From Saccharopolyspora sp. NFXS83 (GTDB lineage: Bacteria; Actinomycetota; Actinomycetes; Mycobacteriales; Pseudonocardiaceae): DNA of 39,421 bases. The position numbers and the translations under genes are program-made. Location: positions 1 through 39,421 of the forward strand of contig NZ_JAPFGB010000043.1 in the NCBI RefSeq assembly GCF_026241095.1. Reading direction: 5' to 3'. Shown here in pieces: positions 7,510 to 14,457 of this stretch (within the stretch, counting starts at the first letter, position 1; every line of letters starts with the position of its first letter). The notes below the pieces were generated by a model, which saw only the letters and a program-made list of their open reading frames with translations, did no database searches and was not told the DNA's origin.

Positions 7510-8240
7510 TCATCCTGAGAGAGGGATGGAAACTGTTCTCCAACCCCGCTCAAAGATCTCTTCACTGCACTTCTTCTTCCGGGCAAGACCAAGCGGGTCG
7601 GAGAACTCCAACGGATTCGAAACGTAGGCGTGACTATCCATGCCGCCGAGAAGCCCGATCGGGTCATTGCTCCCGCACCGGCCCGTAGCCGGGTCGTAGT
7701 GGCGGTGGAAGTTGTAGTTCAGGCCGGTTTCCGGGTCGGCGTACTGGCCCGGGAGGCGCAACGGCGTGTAGGCACCGGTTCGGCTGTGGTCGAGGGTGTT
7801 GCCCCACAGCGTGGTCCGGTGGAACCACGCCACTCCGCCCTGATCGTTGATCAGCTCCGCCGGGGAACCGACCAGGTCCGTGACGATCGAGTAGAACTGC
7901 TGGTCCACCCACTGCTGCGGCGCGTGGCGCAGCGGTGCGCATTCGCGCTGGGTCAGCGGGCGGAACGTGCCGGCTCGTAGTCCCACACCGTCACGTGCAG
8001 GTCGCCGCCCTGGAGGCTGCCGGGCACGCCGTCGATGTGGGCCTGCTCGGCGAGCACCACGCCGTCCCACGTGAAGTCGATCTGCTCCAGGACCCGGTCG
8101 CCCGGCCCGAGGCGCTGCTTGGCGACTCGGCGACCCAGCGGGTCGTAGCGGTAGCGCCAGCGCGAGCCGCCCGGCGTGAGCACTCCGGTCAGCCTGTCGT
8201 CGGCGTCCCAGAACGGCCATTTTCTCCCCCCGCAACCCAT
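7510..8240 (-). pseudogene. Orphan RHS C-terminal module, frameshifted, with a different tip
   Basis: The segment repeats the last part of the RHS core of the gene at 8744-12628, from FWDADDRL to DPLGL (about 8222 down to 7588; the parental stretch is about 9790 to 9150). The copy lacks one base near 7970-7973 (parent: YEPGTFRPL), which breaks the frame, so the upper part (VWDYEPARSAR) and lower part (GTFRPLTQRE...) are in different frames. After DPLGL the sequence no longer matches the parent tip: it reads ARKKKCSEEIFERGWRTV and stops at 7510. Displaced toxin tips of this kind are known downstream of rhs genes and can swap in by recombination. This one is probably dead because of the frameshift and very short tip. 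Confidence 0.75.
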
Positions 8241-8273
8241 GGGATCCGCCGCTCCAGGACCGCGGCAAGTCGG

Positions 8274-8747
8274 TCAGGACAGGCCGAGGCGGCAGCGCTG
8301 CAACGCGTAGCTGCCGAAATCCTCGGCGAGCCGTTCAGGCCCGCCGCGGTCCTCAGCACCCGGATCCCACGCCACCACCGGGTACTCGCGTTCCCCGCCA
8401 TGTCCTTCGGAATCCAGCGCGATGATGCCGCCCATGCCGTCGTATTCGATCACGAGCAGGCCGGGCGGGAAGCGCTCGTCGTCACGGGCGTCCAGAGTCG
8501 CGGAAACGGTTCCGCGCAAGCGGTCACCGCCGGTCGGCGTCCGGTTCACGCCCTTGATCTCCACACTGCCAGCCTGGCAGCTGCCGAGCTCGGCGACGAA
8601 AAGCCGGTAGGACGCGGGAAACCGAGCCCCGAGCTCGCTCTGCGCGCGTTCGATGTCCTCCTCGCTCATACCGCCCGTGTAATTGCATTCGTCCGGATTG
8701 TTCCTGACAATCTCGATGAGTTGCCACACTGAATCGACACTGCTCAT
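8274..8747 (-). CDS. SUKH (SMI1/KNR4) family immunity protein
   Basis: 157 residues from ATG 8747, which overlaps the RHS stop codon (ATGA), so translation is coupled to the toxin. The N-terminal region EEDIERAQSELGARFPASYRLFVAELG is the SMI1/KNR4-SUKH signature (acidic helix, lG-x-x-fP-x-sYr-x-f), followed by the beta core LLVIEYDGMGGIIALDSEG and VVAWDPGAED. SUKH proteins are immunity proteins for many polymorphic nuclease toxins and act in the cytoplasm by binding the toxin tip. The position directly after an LHH nuclease tip makes it the cognate antitoxin. Confidence 0.85.
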   Translation of the reverse strand: MSSVDSVWQLIEIVRNNPDECNYTGGMSEEDIERAQSELGARFPASYRLFVAELGSCQAGSVEIKGVNRTPTGGDRLRGTVSATLDARDDERFPPGLLVIEYDGMGGIIALDSEGHGGEREYPVVAWDPGAEDRGGPERLAEDFGSYALQRCRLGLS

Positions 8748-11700
8748 TTCTTCGGACACCACCCGAATCCTTTGGCTCGCTCTTTCCAATAATCCTTTTT
8801 CCATGCCTCGAAAGCAGGCCGGTCAATACCACTCGGAATGTCCGTACCAGACTTCCAATGCAACGTATTGTACGAACCGCTCCCCTTGTAGTCACCTTGA
8901 GCCAGGTGCATTGACTGAGTGACTTCGGCGAGCGGCCCGTCGTGCGTCTGCAGCACGTGGTGGATGTTGACCGGCTTGTCATCCGGCCCCATCGGCGCGA
9001 GTCCTTGGGTCATCCTCTTCAAGTTCGTCCGACCGTAGTTGTCCTCCGGGGATACGTAAGCCGGGTTCATCAAGTCATCTCGCTGGTAGACGCGCTGCCC
9101 TTGGTAGTCGACGGGGGACCATCGATTCGTGAATCCCAGCTGCAGCGGCGTGAACGCGGACAGCCCCAACGGGTCGATCCGCAGCAGTGGGTTGTCGAGG
9201 TAGCGGTGCGGGTTCGGCCCCGCATCCAACCCGAGCGGGTCGGCAGCGGTGTACCTCGCGGTGTCCGGGTCGTAGTGCCGGTGGAAGTTGTAGTTCAGGC
9301 CGGTTTCCGGGTCGGCGTACTGGCCGGGGAAACGCAATGGCGTGTAGGCACCGGTCCTGCTGCGTTCGAGGGTACGACCCCAGAGGCTGGTGCGGTGGAA
9401 CCAGGCGATTCCGCCCTGGTCGTTGATGAGTTCCGCCGGTGTGCCGACGAGGTCGGTGATGATGGAGTAGAACTGCTGGTCCACCCACTGCTGCGGCGCG
9501 TGGCGCAGGGGTGCGCGTTCGCGTTGGATCAGCGGACGGAACGTTCCAGGTTCGTAGTCCCACACCGTCACGTGGAGATCACCGGGCTGCAGACCGTCGA
9601 AGGCATCTCCGACGTGTGCCTGTTCCGCGAGGACGGCACCGTCCCAACTGAAGTGGACCTGTTCCAGCACGCGGTCACCGGGGCCGAGGCGTTGCTTGGC
9701 GACTCGCCTTCCCAACGGGTCGTAGCGGTAACGCCAACGGGAACCGTCAGGAGTGAGCACGCCGATCAAGCGATCGTCGGCATCCCAGAAGTACTGCCAC
9801 GTGTCGGGCTTATGAGACAAACGACGTTTCTGACGTAAAACCATGCGGCCTTGCTCGTCGTGCTCGTAGCGGACCGAGCCCGCCCTGCGGACCAAGGTGC
9901 CCGTGTACGCACGTTCACCGAGGGAGTCCGCGTCGGCAGAGCCCGCCTGCGCGGGCCAAACGGCGTCGGTGACGTTCCCTGCCGCGTCGTAGGCGTAGCG
10001 CTCCGTCCAACCCACAGCACGCACGGCGGTTACGCGGCCAGCGCGGTCCAGTTCGAAGGTGCGCGGGCCGCTGAGCGCGTCGTTGATCCCCGTGAGCATT
10101 CCGTCAGCCCGGTACGTGTACGAGCGCTGCTGCACATGCCGGCCGCCTGCACCGGTTATCCGCTGGGAGAGCAGCTGATGGTTGGCATTCCAGTCCTGGG
10201 TGAGGACAGCGTTCGGGCCGAGCGCACGAAAAATCTCGTTCCCGGCGACGTCGTAGTCGAACCGCAGCGTGCGATCAGTCGTGTGCAGAGCAACCGGCCG
10301 GTGGTCGGAGTCGTACTGCCACGTGGTTTCCGCACCGGACGGCGTCAGACGCCGAGTGCGCCGCCCCAACGCGTCGTAAGCGGAGACGACGGCGCGGCCG
10401 TTGACGGACTCGACCAAGACCCGCCCGGTCGCGTCGCGTTGGAGACGAACCTGGGTATCTGCGTCCATCGCCTCGTACAAGTGTCCCGCGGCGTCGTAGG
10501 TGAACGTCGTCGTGGCGCCAGGGGTGCGGCGTTCGATGACGTCGCCGAGGACGTTGCGCACGAACGAGATGGTCTCGCCGACGCCGTTGGTGCGTTCCAG
10601 CAGTTGCCCGGCCGCGTCGTGCCGGTAGGCGACCTGGCGGCCGTTGAAGTCGGTCTCGCGCACGAGGTTTCCGGCTTCGTCGTAGTCGTAGCGCCAGACG
10701 AGGCCCTGCTCGTTGGTGACGCTGGTCAGCCGCAGTTCGGTGTCGTAGCCGAACTCCAGCCGAGCGCCGTCGGGCCGCACCTCCGCCGAAGGCAGGTCGA
10801 AATGGGTGACCTCGGTGTGGGTGGCCTGGCCCAGCGGGTCGACGTGAGTCCGGAGGTTGCCTTCTCCGTCGTAGATCCAGCGCTCCGTCGCACCGTCGGG
10901 CAGCGTGCGCCAGGCGGGTTTGCCGTCGACGGTCCAGCCGATCCGGGTGGCACCGCCGAGCGGATCGATCACTGCGGACGCCCGGCCGAAGCCGTCCCGC
11001 TCGTAGCGGGTCGTCGCGCCGGTCGCCTCGGTGACGGTGAGCGGTAGTCCTGCCTCGTCGGTCTCGAACCGGCGTACCCCGCCGAGGGCGTCGGTGATCG
11101 CCGTGAGGTGGCCCTGTTCGTCGTAGGTGTACGTGGTGATCGCGCCCAGCGGGTCGATGATCCGCGTGAGGTTGCCGCGCTCGTCGTACTCGCGGCGGGA
11201 CACCGTGCCGTCCGGGGCGATCACCGTCGTCGGCAGCCGCAGGTCGTTGTACTCGAAGCGCGTCTGCGAGCCGTCGGGGCGGGTGGCGGCCAGCAGGTTG
11301 CCGGACTCGTCGTAGTCGTAGCGCACGGTGCGCCCGAGCGGGTCGGTCCGGGACAGCAGCCGGTCGAACTCGTCCCACTCGGAACGGACCTCAGCGCCCG
11401 CGGGGTTGACCTCGCGGATCGTCTGGCCGCGTTCGTTGAGGTGGTAGGCGGTCTGCTGCCCCAACGAGTTCGTCCACCGGGTCACGCCGTCCTCATAGGA
11501 CATGGTGCCGCTGAAGAAGCCGCCGGAACCGTCGGCCTGCACGACGCGTCCTTCGTGGTCGTAGCCGTAGCGGTACCAGGCGCCGTTGCGGTCGGTCCAG
11601 CTCGTGATCCGGCCCGTGTTGTCGTAGGTGAACGTCAACGGCAGGCCGGAGGCGTTGGTGACCTCGGTGAGCCTGCGACCGGTGTAGCGGTAGTGCACCA

Positions 11701-12628
11701 GCGGGAGGTCTTCGCCGTCCGCCGCCTCCCGCAGGTGCAGCGCGGTGATCAGGCCGCCCTCGGAGTCGACCCGGATGCGGTAGCCGCCGCTGTGGCGGAT
11801 CTCCAGGGGAGTTCCGGCCGCGTCGCGGTCGAAGTCGATGCGGTGCCCGTTGCGGTCGGTGATCGCCAGCAGCGGCAGCACCGCGCGCCCGAGGCCGACG
11901 CCGAAGTGCAGCGTGCGGCCCTGCTCGACGTCGGTGATCGTGAATCCGTCCGCCGTGCGGGTCAACGCGCGGCGCGGGCCGGTGCGCGGCTGGACCGGCG
12001 AGTCGTCCGCGGGCAGCGGGTAGAACAGCAGCGTTCCGTCGTCGGCGGCGAACGAGACCTCGCCGCCGTCGATCTCCAGCCGTTGGTCGGCGGTGGACGA
12101 CCAGCTCGGGCCGAAGTGCCGTCCCACCCGGTACGACGACAGGTGCGTCCGGTTCAGCACCAGCGGCAGCACGCCCGCCAGCTCCGCGTCGGTCTGCGGC
12201 AGGACCATGTCTCCGCTGGCGACGTCGATCGGGTCACCGCAGGTGTTCTTGTCCTTGTCCGGCACGCGCTCGGCGTCGGCGCCGCGGTTGTTCCCCTGGA
12301 TCGACGAGTCGTCCGGCGAACCGGTGCGGCCGGACGGCGACGTCCCGCTCGGCCCGCCAGGAGCATCGGTGCCCGACGGCTTGGTGCTGTCCGGCCCCGA
12401 ACCACCGAGGTCCGGGCCGGTCTGCTGGCCGTTGCCGGACGGCGGCGCGCTGGTGCTGCCGGTGGACGCCGGGCCGGAACCGCCCGGACGTCCCGCCTGC
12501 GCCGACTGCTGGATGCTGGACTGCGCGCCGGAAACGCTGCTGCTCGCGTCGATGTTCCCGTGGCGCTGCGAAGGCCTGCCGCTGGGCGCGTCACCGCCGT
12601 CGTTGCCGCCGTGAGGTTTCCTCGCCAC
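8744..12628 (-). CDS. RHS/YD-repeat polymorphic toxin with C-terminal LHH (HNH/Endo VII) nuclease tip
   Basis: 1294 residues, GTG start at 12628 (first start after an in-frame stop). Residues 1-130 are low-complexity Gly/Ser/Pro/Gln, a flexible export segment. CGDPIDVASGDMVLPQTDAEL (about 131-151) is the DUF6531 start of the RHS shell. Many YD repeats follow, with the core ending in GQYADPETGLNYNFHRHYDP and DPLGL at about 1156. The last 138 residues differ from the shell: NLKRMTQGLAPMGPDDKPVN, IHHVLQTHDGPLAEVTQSMH and IDRPAFEAWKKDYWKERAK match the LHH family of HNH/Endo VII nucleases (here IHH), predicted to cut DNA. The gene follows EspC- and WXG100-like genes, so delivery by a type VII-like system is likely. 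Its last bases overlap the SUKH immunity gene. Confidence 0.92.
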   Translation of the reverse strand: MARKPHGGNDGGDAPSGRPSQRHGNIDASSSVSGAQSSIQQSAQAGRPGGSGPASTGSTSAPPSGNGQQTGPDLGGSGPDSTKPSGTDAPGGPSGTSPSGRTGSPDDSSIQGNNRGADAERVPDKDKNTCGDPIDVASGDMVLPQTDAELAGVLPLVLNRTHLSSYRVGRHFGPSWSSTADQRLEIDGGEVSFAADDGTLLFYPLPADDSPVQPRTGPRRALTRTADGFTITDVEQGRTLHFGVGLGRAVLPLLAITDRNGHRIDFDRDAAGTPLEIRHSGGYRIRVDSEGGLITALHLREAADGEDLPLVHYRYTGRRLTEVTNASGLPLTFTYDNTGRITSWTDRNGAWYRYGYDHEGRVVQADGSGGFFSGTMSYEDGVTRWTNSLGQQTAYHLNERGQTIREVNPAGAEVRSEWDEFDRLLSRTDPLGRTVRYDYDESGNLLAATRPDGSQTRFEYNDLRLPTTVIAPDGTVSRREYDERGNLTRIIDPLGAITTYTYDEQGHLTAITDALGGVRRFETDEAGLPLTVTEATGATTRYERDGFGRASAVIDPLGGATRIGWTVDGKPAWRTLPDGATERWIYDGEGNLRTHVDPLGQATHTEVTHFDLPSAEVRPDGARLEFGYDTELRLTSVTNEQGLVWRYDYDEAGNLVRETDFNGRQVAYRHDAAGQLLERTNGVGETISFVRNVLGDVIERRTPGATTTFTYDAAGHLYEAMDADTQVRLQRDATGRVLVESVNGRAVVSAYDALGRRTRRLTPSGAETTWQYDSDHRPVALHTTDRTLRFDYDVAGNEIFRALGPNAVLTQDWNANHQLLSQRITGAGGRHVQQRSYTYRADGMLTGINDALSGPRTFELDRAGRVTAVRAVGWTERYAYDAAGNVTDAVWPAQAGSADADSLGERAYTGTLVRRAGSVRYEHDEQGRMVLRQKRRLSHKPDTWQYFWDADDRLIGVLTPDGSRWRYRYDPLGRRVAKQRLGPGDRVLEQVHFSWDGAVLAEQAHVGDAFDGLQPGDLHVTVWDYEPGTFRPLIQRERAPLRHAPQQWVDQQFYSIITDLVGTPAELINDQGGIAWFHRTSLWGRTLERSRTGAYTPLRFPGQYADPETGLNYNFHRHYDPDTARYTAADPLGLDAGPNPHRYLDNPLLRIDPLGLSAFTPLQLGFTNRWSPVDYQGQRVYQRDDLMNPAYVSPEDNYGRTNLKRMTQGLAPMGPDDKPVNIHHVLQTHDGPLAEVTQSMHLAQGDYKGSGSYNTLHWKSGTDIPSGIDRPAFEAWKKDYWKERAKGFGWCPKK

Positions 12629-12775
12629 TTCCGCCGCCTTCGGGTCGTCCCAGTACGAGTTCCGATTCGATGTTCAGGTCGGGGTCCACAACGGCTCCCC
12701 CTGAGAATCCGTTGCGGCGCCACCGGTTCACGAGATCAGCGGTGAGCGGACCTCGCCGCCGCCGTCCCGGATTCC

Positions 12776-13477
12776 TCACCCGTCGACGAGCTTGGTGAGG
12801 TTGGTCAGGCTGTCGATCAGGTCGCCGATGTAGCCGGTGATCCGCCCGACCCACTTGACCACGGCGGACGCGATCTGCGCGGCCACGACCGGGATGGTCA
12901 CCACGAAGATCGCCTCCGCGGCCCACACGATGACGCGCGCCACCAGGTCCGCGATCAGATCCCGCACCAGCTCACGGGTCATCTTCACCAGGCCGCCCGC
13001 GCCTTCGGTCGCGGCGGCCATCGCCGCCGAGGTCGCGCCCAAGCCCCCGATCGCGTCCACGTTCGCGCCCATCATGGTGCGGTACGCGTCGGCGGCCTGG
13101 CCTTCCCAGCCGGGCAGGTCCCGTTCCAGGTCCGCCTTCAAGTCCTCGGACATCGAAGCCAGTTCCGCGGCCATGTTCGTCCACGTGTTGGCGTGGGAGG
13201 TGACGACGTCGGGCATGCCGGTGAGCTCGTCGAGCATCTCCCGCAACGGCTCGAAGTGCTCCATCGCCCAGCCCAGACCGTTGGACAGCAAGGTGCCGAA
13301 CGGGTCGAGCACGGCGGAGGCGACTTCCAGCCCGACGCCGACGCCGGACAGCACGCCGCTGACCCAGTCTTCGCTCTGGATCGCCGTGACCAGACCTTCG
13401 ACGCTCTCGGCGGTACCGGCGCCGGTCCACGCCTTCTGCGTCGACTGGACCGGGGCGACCAGCGATTCCTCGCTCAC
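12776..13477 (-). CDS. WXG100-like type VII secretion partner with C-terminal membrane segments
   Basis: 233 residues from GTG 13477, with GGAGGTGG upstream; the start overlaps the stop of the EspC-like gene (GTGA). The middle is helical and carries LPGWEGQAADAYRTMM, a W-x-G turn flanked by helices as in ESX/WXG100 proteins. The C-terminal part has a hydrophobic stretch (WAAEAIFVVTIPVVAAQIAS) and an earlier one around SGVGVGLEVASAVLDPF. It is longer than the usual ~100-residue WXG100 proteins. Position upstream of an RHS toxin suggests it is a pre-toxin targeting or chaperone partner. A transport role is inferred; no ESX motor genes are in the window. Confidence 0.75.
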   Translation of the reverse strand: MSEESLVAPVQSTQKAWTGAGTAESVEGLVTAIQSEDWVSGVLSGVGVGLEVASAVLDPFGTLLSNGLGWAMEHFEPLREMLDELTGMPDVVTSHANTWTNMAAELASMSEDLKADLERDLPGWEGQAADAYRTMMGANVDAIGGLGATSAAMAAATEGAGGLVKMTRELVRDLIADLVARVIVWAAEAIFVVTIPVVAAQIASAVVKWVGRITGYIGDLIDSLTNLTKLVDG

Positions 13478-13788
13478 AGGCCACCTCCGGCGGCCCGCAG
13501 GTTCTGGCCGTGCTCGTCCTCGCGGCGGTCGTAGTCGTCGGCGGTGGAGCGCAACGCGGACGCCGCCTGCGCCAAGTTCTCCTCGACGTAGGCGAGCAGT
13601 TCGTCCTGCTTGGTGTGCCGACCTTCCAAGATGCCGGCGATCCACGAGCACAGGACGCCGTAGGCCTGGTCGTCCTGCGCGATGTGCCCGCTGGCCGATT
13701 TCACCGCGCCGAACCGCTCCTGGATCGCCTCGACCTTGCTCGCGTGCGCCCGCAGCTTCTCGGCGTCGACGTTGAAACCGTCACCCAT
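13474..13788 (-). CDS. EspC-like type VII secretion target protein
   Basis: 104 residues, ATG 13788. The pattern FNVDAEKLRAHASKVEAIQERF, a central AYGVLCSWIAGILEG and a helical DELLAYVEENLAQAASALRSTADDYDRRED fits the EspC/ESX-1 secretion-associated family of small helical hairpins that ride type VII secretion. It lies 2 bases after the YbaB-like gene and overlaps the WXG100-like gene by 4 bases, so the three are made together and probably pair as a heterodimer that delivers the RHS toxin. Confidence 0.8.
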   Translation of the reverse strand: MGDGFNVDAEKLRAHASKVEAIQERFGAVKSASGHIAQDDQAYGVLCSWIAGILEGRHTKQDELLAYVEENLAQAASALRSTADDYDRREDEHGQNLRAAGGGL

Positions 13789-13790
13789 GG

Positions 13791-14252
13791 TCAGCTCCGG
13801 AAGTCCGAGGTCACGTCGTAGTCCTCGTCGTCATCGGGAGGACGCCGCGCGGGAGCCGCGGGCTCCTCCGGGGCCGGTCCGCTGCGCAGGCGGTCGCCGA
13901 GCCGCTGCGCGATCTCGCGGCCCGCGGCGGAATCGGCTCCGAGGGTGTCGGTGACGATCTCCTGGGAGCGGTCCGCGGCCTGGTTGCGCGCTTGGCCCAG
14001 CGCCGTCATCACGGCCTGGGCGACGACGGCCGGGGCCTTGCGCTTGATCTCGTCGGTCAAGCGCAGGTCCACGAGCGAACCGGTGGAGTCGACCGTCACC
14101 TCCGCCAACCCCTGCGGATCCGAGGCGCTGACCCGGACCTCGTTGATCCGCTCGCTCATGGCCTGGGTGTTGGCGGCCACCTGCTCGGCCCGCTCCCGCC
14201 ACGCGGCCAGCCGCTCACGAGCGGCATCGGGATCCAGGACGTCGCCGTTCAC
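13791..14252 (-). CDS. YbaB/EbfC-like protein at the head of the toxin operon
   Basis: 153 residues from GTG 14252. The central part (ASDPQGLAEVTVDSTGSLVDLRL followed by a long helix AVVAQAVMTALGQARNQAAD) matches the YbaB/EbfC fold, known as nucleoid-associated dimers. In actinomycetes such proteins are often found beside ESX/WXG genes, where their role is unclear. The C-terminal tail is acidic and Pro-rich (EEPAAPARRPPDDDEDYD). It is the first gene of the minus-strand operon leading to the RHS toxin. Confidence 0.78.
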   Translation of the reverse strand: MNGDVLDPDAARERLAAWRERAEQVAANTQAMSERINEVRVSASDPQGLAEVTVDSTGSLVDLRLTDEIKRKAPAVVAQAVMTALGQARNQAADRSQEIVTDTLGADSAAGREIAQRLGDRLRSGPAPEEPAAPARRPPDDDEDYDVTSDFRS

Positions 14253-14424
14253 GCGGCGTCCCGATCAACCACACGTGCTTCGCTCGACACGGTCACTCCC
14301 CAGGAACGCTTGCGCAGACAGCTCGATCGCCAGCGTCCCACCCGCCGCCCGCGCGGGGAGCGAAAAGCCCGGCGATCACTCGATCAGCCTAGCGCCGCCG
14401 GTGATCCGGATGCGGTCGAGCGGG

Positions 14425-14450
14425 GCCGCCGCGGGCGAACCCGCGGCGGC
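14425..14450 (-). terminator. Strong GC hairpin after the FAD/4Fe-4S oxidase gene
   Basis: GCCGCCGCGGG-CGAA-CCCGCGGCGGC is a perfect 11-base stem with a 4-base loop, starting 8 bases beyond the stop codon at 14458. It has no T-run but is strong enough to be an actinomycete terminator separating this unit from the YbaB-RHS operon downstream. Confidence 0.65.
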
Positions 14451-14457
14451 GGGCACG

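Noticed and set aside
12591-12731. 46-residue minus-strand frame from GTG 12731 overlapping the RHS start
   Set aside because: The text before the RHS start (FSGGAVVDPDLNIESELVLG) looks partly protein-like, but there is no ribosome site, no family, and it overlaps the RHS gene out of frame.
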